Positions 35,044 to 43,453 of a DNA stretch of 64,000 nt are shown here, in pieces (the first letter of the stretch is position 1; each line of letters begins with the position of its first letter). The stretch is from Alteribacillus persepolensis (GTDB lineage Bacteria > Bacillota > Bacilli > Bacillales > Marinococcaceae). The translations under genes and the position numbers were made by a program. The stretch covers positions 16,721 to 80,720 of the forward strand of contig NZ_FNDK01000015.1 in the NCBI RefSeq assembly GCF_900099605.1, in the 5' to 3' direction. The notes below the pieces were generated by a model that searched no databases, was not told the DNA's origin, and was given only the letters and a program-made list of their open reading frames with translations.

Positions 35044-36140
35044 AAAAGTGTGTGTTGCTTGCTTTATTCATCTTTCTTGTGGGCTGTACAGATCAGCATA
35101 TTGTTGAAAATGTTGGTTTTGTTCAAGCGTTAGGTTTGGATATGACTGAAGAACAAAGCGAATTTTTAATATCAGCGGTTGTTCCGCAAATTGAGCCAGA
35201 CGCAGCGAATGATCGTGAATTTTTAACAACGAAGTCTGACAGCGATAAGGAAGCGATGTTAAGTTTATCGCGGCAGTCTAACCGACAAATTGAAAATGGC
35301 CAGCTCCGTAATGTATTGTTTGGCGAGGAGACGGCAAAAAACGGTGTGTTAGAACAAATTAATACGATGAACCGTGATCCGATTTTTGGAACGAGGGTAA
35401 AGGTAAGTGTTGTACGCGGAAAGGCTTATGAATTGTTAAGTGAACCGTACACCCAGCATCCACAAGTGAGTGAATACTTGGATGCTTTAATTGAAAAAGA
35501 GTCAAGACTGCACATGGCTCCAGAGACAAGGCTGCATCAATTTACACGAGACTTATATGAAAAAGGAATCGATCCGATAGCTCCTTTAATAAAAAGAGGG
35601 GACGATAAAATAGCGCTTGATGGTATTGCGCTGTTTCGCGGGGATACATACGTTGATAAAATCGACCCGGTTGATGCAAGAATATTTTTCTTTTTACACG
35701 GAAACTTCAGTGCTGGTGCTGTGCATTTGCAGCTGGAGGACGATCGAATAGAAAAAAACGTGCAGCTATTGTTTGATTCCATTCGCAACAAGCAGGACAT
35801 AAATGTGATGAAAGCAGATAATCCAGAAGATATAACCATTGACATAAACGTCCATATTAAAGGAGCATTGTTGGAGTATAATGGGCCGTTAGATATTACC
35901 GAGGATAAAGGTTTGCATGAGCTGGAGCAGCAATTAGGACAATCAGTAGAAAAGCGTGCTCAGCGTGTTATACAGAAATTGCAAGCAAAGCAGGTGGACA
36001 GCCTTGGTTTAGGAAGACGAGTGAAAAATCATCTGTCCTATCAGCAGTGGAACGGCATGGATTGGCATAAAGTGTACCCTCAGATAAATGTTCATGTACA
36101 CGTAAAGGCAGATATTAATGATATTGGGGTGTACAGTTAG
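35040..36140 (+). CDS. Spore germinant receptor C lipoprotein (GerC family)
   Basis: A 366-residue Ger(x)C lipoprotein. A lipobox follows a short signal peptide (LFIFLVGC), and the following ENVGFVQALGLDMTEEQSEFLISAVVP is typical. VDARIFFFLHGNFSAG lies in the C-terminal domain. The GTG at 35040, behind GAAGGTGAAG, overlaps the B-subunit stop by four bases, giving a tight A-B-C operon. It anchors the receptor complex to the outer face of the inner spore membrane. Confidence 0.94.
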   Translation: MKKCVLLALFIFLVGCTDQHIVENVGFVQALGLDMTEEQSEFLISAVVPQIEPDAANDREFLTTKSDSDKEAMLSLSRQSNRQIENGQLRNVLFGEETAKNGVLEQINTMNRDPIFGTRVKVSVVRGKAYELLSEPYTQHPQVSEYLDALIEKESRLHMAPETRLHQFTRDLYEKGIDPIAPLIKRGDDKIALDGIALFRGDTYVDKIDPVDARIFFFLHGNFSAGAVHLQLEDDRIEKNVQLLFDSIRNKQDINVMKADNPEDITIDINVHIKGALLEYNGPLDITEDKGLHELEQQLGQSVEKRAQRVIQKLQAKQVDSLGLGRRVKNHLSYQQWNGMDWHKVYPQINVHVHVKADINDIGVYS

Positions 36141-36255
36141 TTAATAGACATAACCCCATTTTGTGATTTAATCTATGTTTCATAGTTGTCTCACCACACT
36201 AGGTTCCTTTCATTCCCATATAATTTATAGAAATGAGAAAAGGAGGGTGAGAACC

Positions 36256-36459
36256 ATGAAACAAAACCCTAAATTAACGCAGCTGTTAGTACGCCGGTTA
36301 TTGAAAAAACATGGTGTTGATTTAAAATCGATTGATTTAACGGAGGAAGAAAAAGAACAGTTACGAGAAGTCATTGAAGAAATTGAAGAAAGCGTCCATG
36401 ATTTTTTAGAAAAGCAATACACGGTAAGCAGTGAAGAAGCAAACAATCAAGCAGAATAG
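36256..36459 (+). CDS. Small spore coat-associated protein (CotW/CotX-cluster type)
   Basis: A 67-residue highly charged protein (KQNPKLTQLLVRRLLKKHGV, then an acidic helix LTEEEKEQLREVIEEIEES). Similar small proteins precede cotX-like genes in Bacilli. The ATG follows AGGAGGGTGAG. No known catalytic motif. It is 81 bases upstream of the CotX-like gene. Function is inferred from context. Confidence 0.65.
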   Translation: MKQNPKLTQLLVRRLLKKHGVDLKSIDLTEEEKEQLREVIEEIEESVHDFLEKQYTVSSEEANNQAE

Positions 36460-36541
36460 AAAAATAAACGATTCTCCTACTAGGTTCGTCTAGACGAGAA
36501 ACAAAAGAATGCATAGGGTATAGTAGAAAGGAGGGACTAAA

Positions 36542-36988
36542 ATGGCAAGAACGAGAAAAAGGCGTTGGGATGCTCTAGATCCTTCTATGGACCATTCAGA
36601 TTGTAAGCCTAGAAGAAGAAGCCGAACACAATCAGGAGAACAAAGCAACAAAACGTTACAGTTGTCAGAAGAGTCTATTCATATTGTAGATTCTTGTGAT
36701 GTAACGATAGAAATGACAGAATTAAAAGCAGCGTTAAGTCTGCAAGCCGGCTTGCAAGCGGTTATCTTGATTCTAGTAACAATTACGATTGGTGATTCAG
36801 AGAAAGCGGATCGTTTCACACAAGAATTGATTCAAACAGCTAAAATTAAACAGTTAACGTATCAAAACATCGTGGTAGAAAATAGTCGGGAAGTCACGAT
36901 TGAAAAGGTTGATACACAATTAGCGGCAAACATTCAATTACTTCTGCAGTTGTTGATTGCCGTAGCAATTGTGATTGACGTTTTTTAA
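36542..36988 (+). CDS. Spore coat protein, CotX/CotV family
   Basis: A 148-residue protein of the insoluble outer coat family. The first 45 residues are basic and variable. Two repeats of a CotX/V domain follow, one per half: SIHIVDSCDVTIEMTELKAALSLQAGLQAVILILVTITI and NIVVENSREVTIEKVDTQLAANIQLLLQLLIAVAIVIDVF. In B. subtilis such genes are transcribed late in the mother cell. AAAGGAGGG precedes the ATG. Confidence 0.9.
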   Translation: MARTRKRRWDALDPSMDHSDCKPRRRSRTQSGEQSNKTLQLSEESIHIVDSCDVTIEMTELKAALSLQAGLQAVILILVTITIGDSEKADRFTQELIQTAKIKQLTYQNIVVENSREVTIEKVDTQLAANIQLLLQLLIAVAIVIDVF

Positions 36989-36998
36989 TACGAGATGT

Positions 36999-37062
36999 GG
37001 GGCGGAAAAAAACAGAACGGTATTACATCGTTCTATTTCTTTCCGCCGATTCTTGTTTTTAG
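36999..37062 (+). terminator. Terminator of the coat gene
   Basis: GGCGGAAA / TTTCCGCC encloses a smaller GAACG / CGTTC hairpin and is followed by a T-rich stretch. Confidence 0.6.
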
Positions 37063-37104
37063 GTATGATAGAAAAAAGCATATGATAAGAAAGGTAATTT
37101 TGTT

Positions 37105-37836
37105 ATGCTCATCGATTTATTGGTTGTTTCTCTCGTATTATTTCTAGGAAGTTTTTTGCAAGGAGCCAGTGGTTTCGGGTTTGGCCTGTTTGCGATGAGC
37201 TTTCTTCCATTTTTATTTACAGTAAAGGACAGCACGTTACTAGTTGTTTCACTAGCTCTGATTACTTCTCTGAGTATTTTTATGAAAGTGTATAAGCATA
37301 TACATATACAAACGTTGCTATATTTACTGGCAGCAGCTGTGGTTGGAAGGTTGGGAGCTTTTTTCATTCTGCACAACTTCGGAGATATGGATGTATTAAA
37401 AAAACTACTAGGATTTGTTTTAATTGCTATGGTTGTGTACATCTTTATGCCAAAAGGGTCCGAAGAGAAGCGGCAGAAGTCTTCCGTCCTACCTCTAGTT
37501 TTAGGGTTTTTAGGCGGATTTATTGGCGGCTTGTTTGTAGTGGGAGGGCCGTTTTTTGTTTTTTATTTTCTTATTGCTTGTAAAGATAAATATGCGTACA
37601 CAGCGAATTTACAAGCTGCATTTGTCGTATCAAATGTTGTAACGGTGGTTATGCATGGTGTAAGCGGAGACTTTAACATAGACTTTATTTACTATTTCCT
37701 TATCGGCGTTGTCAGTGTGTTATTAGGTACACGTTTTGGCATGATGTGGCTCGAGAAGTTGTCCCAAGAGCATGTGAAGAGAATTGCTGGCATTATTGTC
37801 GGGATATCAGGGGTAAATTTAATTCTCTTTTCGTAG
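37105..37836 (+). CDS. TauE/SafE family permease
   Basis: A 243-residue membrane protein with about eight spans. GSFLQGASGFGFGLFAMSFLP and the second-half repeat GFLGGFIGGLFVVGGPFFVFYFL are the TauE/SafE hallmarks. Members move sulfite, sulfoacetate or other organic sulfur anions; the substrate here is unknown. The site AAAGG is weak but well spaced. A DUF202 gene follows 19 bases later. Confidence 0.9.
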   Translation: MLIDLLVVSLVLFLGSFLQGASGFGFGLFAMSFLPFLFTVKDSTLLVVSLALITSLSIFMKVYKHIHIQTLLYLLAAAVVGRLGAFFILHNFGDMDVLKKLLGFVLIAMVVYIFMPKGSEEKRQKSSVLPLVLGFLGGFIGGLFVVGGPFFVFYFLIACKDKYAYTANLQAAFVVSNVVTVVMHGVSGDFNIDFIYYFLIGVVSVLLGTRFGMMWLEKLSQEHVKRIAGIIVGISGVNLILFS

Positions 37837-37855
37837 AAAGAAGAGGGTGAAAAGA

Positions 37856-38224
37856 ATGAGAAGAGAACAAAAGCAGACGGTAGATTCACAGTATATTCAA
37901 CAACACTTGGCGAATGAGCGAACGTATTTGGCATGGATACGCACATCGATTGCGATTATGGGGGTAGGCTTTTTTGCGACAAGTCTTCATTTTACGACGC
38001 CGTTAAGCGGCTATTATGAAGAATTTATGGCTATTCTTATCAGTGCTATTGCTTTTGTGATAGGCATTGTTATTATATCGATTTCTTCTTATATATATAT
38101 AAAGAACAGACGAACCATTAACAGTGGACAGTACCGCTCTTCAAATCTGCCTATTATTTTTACCAGCATATTAATGGTTCTGCTTTTAGCTCTTTTGTTG
38201 ACGTACTTTCTTACCTATAATTAA
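37856..38224 (+). CDS. DUF202 (YidH-like) membrane protein
   Basis: A 122-residue protein beginning with a charged segment and the DUF202 signature QQHLANERTYLAWIRTSIAIMGVGFF, followed by two more spans. Family function is unknown. The ATG at 37856 is preferred to GTG at 37847 because AAGAGGGTG acts as its ribosome binding site. It is probably co-transcribed with the TauE gene. Confidence 0.85.
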   Translation: MRREQKQTVDSQYIQQHLANERTYLAWIRTSIAIMGVGFFATSLHFTTPLSGYYEEFMAILISAIAFVIGIVIISISSYIYIKNRRTINSGQYRSSNLPIIFTSILMVLLLALLLTYFLTYN

Positions 38225-38229
38225 AACAA

Positions 38230-38259
38230 CGAGGCAGGGATGCTGAAAATCCTGCCTCG
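38230..38259. terminator. Bidirectional hairpin between convergent genes
   Basis: The stem CGAGGCAGG / CCTGCCTCG. It sits between the DUF202 gene and the amidase gene on the opposite strand; the minus-strand side has the better T-rich tail. Confidence 0.65.
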
Positions 38260-38269
38260 TCGATGTGTT

Positions 38270-39952
38270 TTACCATTCATAATAGTTCACGATACCATCG
38301 TACACAGCGTCTGCTGCTATCTCTTCATAATTTGTCTGCTTCATACGACTGGCGTCCTGGGTATTTGTCAGAAATCCTAATTCAATCAGTGTACTAGGCA
38401 TTGTTGTGTTTCGAATGACAAAAAAGTTCCCTGCTGCGACACGTCTGTCGCTCATTTCAGTTTGTTCGACTAGTTCTTTTTGAATAGAAGCTGCTAAAGC
38501 TTCACTTTCTTTTGCTTCATAGTTCGTATGGTAAAACGTTTCCGCACCTTCTGCCGTTGGAGAAGCTGCATTGGCGTGAATGCTTACAAATGAATCGGCG
38601 TTTTCATTCTCTGCTATTTGCACTCTTTCGTTCAATTCTAAGAATGTGTCATCACGCCGCGTCATGACGACGTCAACACCTGCATCTTGCAAACGTTCCT
38701 CAACTTCTAATGATACGTCTAAAACGACTTCTTTTTCGATTAACCCATTACCGACTGCTCCGCTGTCATGTCCGCCGTGACCGGCATCAATGACAATCGT
38801 TTGCTCTGCCAGACTATTTTTTTCCGGATCTTTTTCAAGGAGATAATAACGGTGAACATACCCTTTGCTTCCTTGGTAGTTGACGAGTGCCCAATCTTCA
38901 TTGGCGTAATCATATATTTCAACGATGTCGTCTTCATTGAGCGTGCCTACTTTTTCACTGTCAGCATTTGCTTGTTGACGAATGTTTAAATCATCAACAG
39001 TAGACTTTCCAAGGGCAATCGTTTCTTCATTGTTTCCATTATTTTGATTTGGCGGAGTGCTGGTATTTGTATCATCAGGATTTTGTTCGTCTGTATTTGT
39101 AACATATGAATGATACACATACACCCACTTGCCATTATGTTCTGTCTTTAACCACTCGCCGTTTGTTTCATAAATGTCGATAGCGGTGCCGTCATTGAAT
39201 TCTGTATCTGTTTCATATTCCATACCTGGACCTGTTCTAGCATTTAAGGTGCCATCCACACTCACTTCGCCCTCAAATTCAATGTTTTTTTCATCTAAGT
39301 CCTCACTAGAAGGAGTGTTGTTCTCTTCTGTATAGTCAGGCACGTCGGATTGGTGCTGCATGGCGCGGGCAAGATAAGCGGATAATTCTGCTCTTGTCGC
39401 CTTTTCATTTGGCCTGAAATACGATGCTTCTTCGATGATATGATGTTCTGCTAACGCTGATATGTATGTACTGGCCCAAAAATCGGAGGATATATCCTCA
39501 TAAGCAAGGTTTTGCTCCGCTTCTACGGATTCTTCTTCAAAGAAAGCTCTGCCGATGACAGCAGCGACTTGTGCCCGTGAAATGTCACCGTTAGGGTCAA
39601 ACCGTCCATCTTCCTTTCCTGTAAACACCTCTAACGCACTGGCTTCTTCAATATGATGAAATGCCCAAAAATCAGTGTTAACGTCAGTAAACGTAGGGGT
39701 ACCGGGAGCTGGATGTTGAGACGGCAGTGCGTTTGTCATCATTTTTGCAGCTTGAGCACGCGACACGTTTTCTTCTGGACCGTAGTTGCCAGAAGGGCGG
39801 CCGTCTACAATTCCTTGTTCATGTAGAAACGTGATTTCTTCATTTGCCCAATAGTCTGATGATACATCGTTAAAACCTTCTGCATTGTTTATTGGAAGCA
39901 ATAGAACGACAGCTAAAGCAATAGTCATGTAATAAAAGGGTTTCTTCCACAT
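38270..39952 (-). CDS. SLH-anchored N-acetylmuramoyl-L-alanine amidase
   Basis: A 560-residue secreted peptidoglycan amidase. A signal peptide (WKKPFYYMTIALAVVLLLPI) is followed by three S-layer homology modules (FNDVSSDYWANEEITFL, FTDVNTDFWAFHHI, YEDISSDFWASTYI). Two SH3 modules follow (LNARTGPGMEYETDTEF, LNIRQQANADSEKVGTL), then a zinc Amidase_3 domain (VIDAGHGGHDSGAVG, SIHANAA, IELGFLTNTQDASRM). The SLH modules bind pyruvylated secondary wall polymer. The ATG at 39952 has AAAGGAGGAG. Probably a cell-separation or wall-turnover enzyme. Confidence 0.95.
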   Translation of the reverse strand: MWKKPFYYMTIALAVVLLLPINNAEGFNDVSSDYWANEEITFLHEQGIVDGRPSGNYGPEENVSRAQAAKMMTNALPSQHPAPGTPTFTDVNTDFWAFHHIEEASALEVFTGKEDGRFDPNGDISRAQVAAVIGRAFFEEESVEAEQNLAYEDISSDFWASTYISALAEHHIIEEASYFRPNEKATRAELSAYLARAMQHQSDVPDYTEENNTPSSEDLDEKNIEFEGEVSVDGTLNARTGPGMEYETDTEFNDGTAIDIYETNGEWLKTEHNGKWVYVYHSYVTNTDEQNPDDTNTSTPPNQNNGNNEETIALGKSTVDDLNIRQQANADSEKVGTLNEDDIVEIYDYANEDWALVNYQGSKGYVHRYYLLEKDPEKNSLAEQTIVIDAGHGGHDSGAVGNGLIEKEVVLDVSLEVEERLQDAGVDVVMTRRDDTFLELNERVQIAENENADSFVSIHANAASPTAEGAETFYHTNYEAKESEALAASIQKELVEQTEMSDRRVAAGNFFVIRNTTMPSTLIELGFLTNTQDASRMKQTNYEEIAADAVYDGIVNYYEW

Positions 39953-40185
39953 GATATGCTCTCCTCCTTTCCTTTTTATTGTTTCAAAGGATATATATAC
40001 CAAAAAATAACCTGTGATTAGGATACCATGTGATAGATAGGGAGACTAGTTATTACAGAAGAATTTCATATGAAAAAATGTCAAAGAAGACGCAGCTGGC
40101 ACCAAGTGAGCCTTCAGATGCCGCTGGATTGCCGCGCTGCGTGTGTGCGGTTTTCCTCGACGTGCTGTTCTTTTCCAACAGTGCA

Positions 40186-40219
40186 AAAAAAGAGCTGTTC
40201 TTTTTGAACAACTCTTTTT
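40186..40219 (-). terminator. Terminator of the AGCS symporter gene
   Basis: The stem AAAAAGAGCTGTTC / GAACAACTCTTTTT (two mismatches) ends in a T run on the minus strand. The rest of 39953-40231 holds no supported gene. Confidence 0.75.
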
Positions 40220-40231
40220 CTGCCCTTTTCA

Positions 40232-41680
40232 TTATTTATCATTAGAGCGCTTAGGTTTTTTATTCCATGCTTCAATATTGTTTAATCCTGGTATGCTGTC
40301 ATTGTAAAAGACAGGTTCTTTTCCGCGTTTTCTTTGTTCTTGGTAATCATCCAGTGCAAGCAAGGCAATTCTTGTAAGCAGAGCGATAGCAATTAAGTTG
40401 ACAAGTGCCATTGATCCCATAAAGACGTCTGCTAATGCCCAAATAATTTGTAATTCGCTCATTGCACCTACCATTACCATGATTAAAAAAGCAATACGAA
40501 AGATTTGAACATAGACAGGATTCTCAGACATAAATTCGATGTTGGCTTCCCCGTAATAATAGTTTCCTAGTAATGAACTAAACGCAAAGAAGAAAATAGC
40601 GATAACAACAAATGTTTGCGCCCAGTCGCCTAAATGTGTGTTAAGAGCTAATTGTGTTAACTGAATGCCGTCGGATGCACTAGAAGTATGCGTACCAGAT
40701 AAAATGATAAGAAATGCAGTGGAACTGCAAATAATTAATGTATCAGTGAATACTCCAAGTGTTTGGACTAACCCTTGTTTTACAGGATGACTAACATGCG
40801 CTGTTGCTGCAGCATTTGGTGCACTCCCCATACCGGCTTCATTTGAGAATAAGCCGCGCTGCACACCATTCATAACCGCAGCACCTAAGCCGCCTCCGGC
40901 AATTTCTTGAAGGCCGAATGCGTTGCTGACGATGAGGGAAATCACTTCAGGCATAGCTCCGATATTTAGAATCATAACGATGAGAGCCACAATAATATAA
41001 ATGATGGCAAAAAAAGGAACGACAAACTCCGCCACAACTGCAATTCGGCGAATCCCGCCAAAAATGACAATCCCGATTAATACAGCAATAGCACTGCCAA
41101 TCCAGCCGGGATGAATGTCATATGCTCCTGTGAATGCTTGTGAAATAGTATTTGTTTGTACAGCATTAAATATGAGACCAAAACACAAAGTAATCAAAAT
41201 CGCAAACAATACACCCATCCAACGCATGCCAAGTGCTTTTTCCATGTAGTAAGCAGGTCCGCCGCGAAAGCCGTCTTTATCTTTTACCTTATACATTTGT
41301 GCTAATGTACTTTCGACAAACCCGGTAGCTGCCCCGACAAGTGCGATCATCCACATCCAAAACACAGCACCTGGCCCGCCGGCTGTAATAGCTAGTGCGA
41401 CACCAGCAAGGTTCCCTGTTCCTACACGAGCTGCTGTTGAGATTGTAAAGGCTTGAAAGGCAGTGGTCCCTTGCTTTTTTTTAAAATTGGTGCGGTCAGT
41501 TCCTTTAAAAAGCAAAACCACCATTTCTTTTAACATTCGAAATTGCACAAATCGAGTTTTAATGGTAAAAAAGACACCTAAAAACAAAAGCAGCCCAACA
41601 AGAATATACGTCCATAAAATGTCATTGCTGACACTAACAACGTCGCCGAGCCACGTGTCCATTGTTAACCACGTATCCAT
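40232..41680 (-). CDS. Sodium:alanine symporter (AGCS family)
   Basis: A 482-residue sodium-coupled alanine or glycine carrier with about 11 spans. AFQAFTISTAARVGTGNLAGVALAITAGGPGAVFWMW and GFVESTLAQMYK are family hallmarks, as is GLFSNEAGMGSAPNAAATAHVSHP. AAGGAGTG precedes the ATG. Monocistronic by its flanks. Exact amino acid unknown. Confidence 0.94.
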   Translation of the reverse strand: MDTWLTMDTWLGDVVSVSNDILWTYILVGLLLFLGVFFTIKTRFVQFRMLKEMVVLLFKGTDRTNFKKKQGTTAFQAFTISTAARVGTGNLAGVALAITAGGPGAVFWMWMIALVGAATGFVESTLAQMYKVKDKDGFRGGPAYYMEKALGMRWMGVLFAILITLCFGLIFNAVQTNTISQAFTGAYDIHPGWIGSAIAVLIGIVIFGGIRRIAVVAEFVVPFFAIIYIIVALIVMILNIGAMPEVISLIVSNAFGLQEIAGGGLGAAVMNGVQRGLFSNEAGMGSAPNAAATAHVSHPVKQGLVQTLGVFTDTLIICSSTAFLIILSGTHTSSASDGIQLTQLALNTHLGDWAQTFVVIAIFFFAFSSLLGNYYYGEANIEFMSENPVYVQIFRIAFLIMVMVGAMSELQIIWALADVFMGSMALVNLIAIALLTRIALLALDDYQEQRKRGKEPVFYNDSIPGLNNIEAWNKKPKRSNDK

Positions 41681-41829
41681 GATATCACTCCTTTTATTAG
41701 CCTACACTACATCCTACAAAATAACTGTAGAAATATTCAAATATTTGTTGCGGATTCATGTTAAATAACGCTTATATCCTTTATGTTTGCGAGGCATACT
41801 AAACCTCGAAAGTAAAGGAGGGAAGAGCA

Positions 41830-42066
41830 TTGCACAAACCAAAACCGGACGATCGTTCCAATAACGCCGAAAGAATTGAAAACAACATTGGCCACACGAT
41901 GCAAAATCTAAATGAAGCACGTGACTTCGCCAAAGCACATGCTGATGAGCTGAGCGAAACAGATAAACGGCGGATTGAAGAAAAAAATCAACGCCGTGAA
42001 CGAGCAATAGAAGGCATGCGTGAAGAAATCAAAGATGAAGTTCACGATCAGCAGCATCGTTCTTAA
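41830..42066 (+). CDS. tlp: Small acid-soluble spore protein Tlp
   Basis: A 78-residue hydrophilic spore protein. KPDDRSNNAERIENNIGHTMQNLNEA-type text and the following AHADELSETDKRRIEEKNQRRERAIEGMREEI match Tlp. It accumulates in the spore core under forespore control in related species. It starts with TTG behind AAAGGAGGG. A strong terminator follows. Confidence 0.95.
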   Translation: MHKPKPDDRSNNAERIENNIGHTMQNLNEARDFAKAHADELSETDKRRIEEKNQRRERAIEGMREEIKDEVHDQQHRS

Positions 42067-42069
42067 AAA

Positions 42070-42112
42070 AACACGACAGGTGTATGGAGGCGATTCATAC
42101 ACCTGTCTTTTT
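42070..42112 (+). terminator. Terminator of tlp
   Basis: The stem GACAGGTGTATG / CATACACCTGTC is followed by TTTTTC; it may also serve the convergent glycosylase gene. Confidence 0.85.
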
Positions 42113-42135
42113 CATATAATAAAGCGCGGTATAAC

Positions 42136-42765
42136 TCATTTACCTTCTATATATTGTTTAATCACGTCTAAATGAGCAAAAACACTAGGTTCTAACCGGC
42201 GATTATACAAAATCGCTGCTGGGTGATAAATCGGAATAATCGTAAAGGCTTTTTCGCTGAATTGGTACATATTGTTCTCCCAGTCCGCTAAATAACGAAT
42301 GGGTGAAGTAATGGGAATACCAGTCACTTCCTGCATTCGCGGTGATGTTCCGAGCAGCCTCCAGTAAGCAATTCTTCCCATTGGTGCAATAACAGGCGGC
42401 GCCGTGTGTTTGATTTCTGCATCCAGGATTGGTGCATGAGCAGCAATTTCTTTCTGATTAGGTGTACGATTATATTTACGCAATATGTTCTGGGAGGAGC
42501 GTTTCCATTTGAACGGCCTGCTGCGAACAGCGCTTGTAATATAGACATCATTACGGTCGAGATTTAAATATGTAAGATAGCGGTCAAATTCTTTTCCGGC
42601 TCTCCCGCTAAAAGGAATACCATTATGTATTTCAGTTTCTCCCGGCGCTTCGCCAACAAACATTATTCGCGGGTTTAAACTGCCTCGTCCATATAAAAAA
42701 CCTTCGCAATCAAAAGGTTCCATCCGTTGTTGACATGTAGCAATAAGCTCATCTGAAAGAAACAT
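42136..42765 (-). CDS. Uracil-DNA glycosylase family 4/5-like protein
   Basis: A 209-residue glycosylase-fold protein. FVGEAPGETEIHNGIPFSGRAGKEFDRYL is motif A and IPIYHPAAILYNRRLEPSVF motif B. Only two cysteines are present (C11 and C20), so the four-cysteine [4Fe-4S] site of family 4 enzymes cannot form: positions usually Cys read SAVRSRPF and IAAHAPIL. Similar cluster-less relatives are familiar in Bacillus. AAAGGAG precedes the ATG. Probably removes uracil from DNA; not proven. Confidence 0.85.
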   Translation of the reverse strand: MFLSDELIATCQQRMEPFDCEGFLYGRGSLNPRIMFVGEAPGETEIHNGIPFSGRAGKEFDRYLTYLNLDRNDVYITSAVRSRPFKWKRSSQNILRKYNRTPNQKEIAAHAPILDAEIKHTAPPVIAPMGRIAYWRLLGTSPRMQEVTGIPITSPIRYLADWENNMYQFSEKAFTIIPIYHPAAILYNRRLEPSVFAHLDVIKQYIEGK

Positions 42766-43246
42766 GTCTAGACTCCTTTATTGGTGACTTTCCATGCATA
42801 AAAAGGAAGCTGCTCGTGAAGAACCGCTTCTATAGATAATACTATAAATAAAGCATGACTGAAAGGTGGGAATGGTGTTGTTCCATCTCTTCTTTAAACA
42901 TAATGTGGCTGGGACAAAACCCAGTAAATAAAGAGGGCGCTCACTATTGTGGGGATTTTCGGCGTAAAAGGGCAGGTAGTACAAAAATACATTCGCTCGA
43001 ACCACTTCGATTACAAGTGCGGCATCCATTCCAGCGACGCTTTGCGTGCTTTTACTGTGTCTTCTTTGCCGCCGGGCAAGGCTTCAGTGAACCGGCGAAA
43101 AATCCCTCGCCGGTGGATCTTCAGTTCTTGCTTTTCCCGAAGGCGTATCATGTTTTTGGACAATCCATGTGTTCAACAATTGTGAGGTCTTTGGTTTTCT
43201 GTGATCAGGATGTCACAGCTGGCCCATCAGCCAGCTGCGAACTGTT
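42766..43246. other. Gene-poor region with repeat-like text
   Basis: No supported gene. It contains GTGGCTGGGACAAAACCC near 42904, a word typical of repeats dispersed in Bacillaceae and Staphylococcaceae. There are GC-rich hairpins ACCGGCGA / TCGCCGGT near 43096-43116 and CAGCTGGC / GCCAGCTG at 43217-43237. Long frames on both strands here have no ribosome binding site and no recognisable product. Confidence 0.5.
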
Positions 43247-43423
43247 TTATTCTAAGGTTCGGTTATTTTCATCAACATCAAACGCTGTTTCAGGCTCTGG
43301 TTTTTCTCCTGCTTGCAAAATACCGTCTCCACCACATACACTGCATGTATATTTCCATTGTTCGTCATCCATTAACAGCCCAGTGCCGTCACAGGCACGG
43401 CATGTATTTTCATGAAGATTCAT
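43247..43423 (-). CDS. Small DnaJ-type zinc-ribbon protein
   Basis: A 58-residue protein with two CxxCxGxG-like knuckles, CRACDGTG at residues 8-15 and CSVCGGDG at 27-34, then an acidic tail. The paired knuckles should bind one zinc ion. An AAAGGAG site lies 10 bases before the ATG. It stands 31 bases downstream of the aconitase... on the minus strand it precedes a gene-poor region and follows no close partner except the gene ending at 43454 upstream of its own start. Function unknown; a redox or RNA-related role would be speculation. Confidence 0.75.
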   Translation of the reverse strand: MNLHENTCRACDGTGLLMDDEQWKYTCSVCGGDGILQAGEKPEPETAFDVDENNRTLE

Positions 43424-43453
43424 GACTGTTTCGCTCCTTTAAGGGAGTTTCTG

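Noticed and set aside
40030..40245. A 71-codon frame across the AGCS terminator
   Set aside because: The text runs through the terminator hairpin and has no recognisable domain.
42855..43415. A 186-codon plus-strand frame with many cysteines
   Set aside because: It has no ribosome binding site, starts inside repeat-like DNA, and overlaps the better-supported small zinc-ribbon gene on the other strand.
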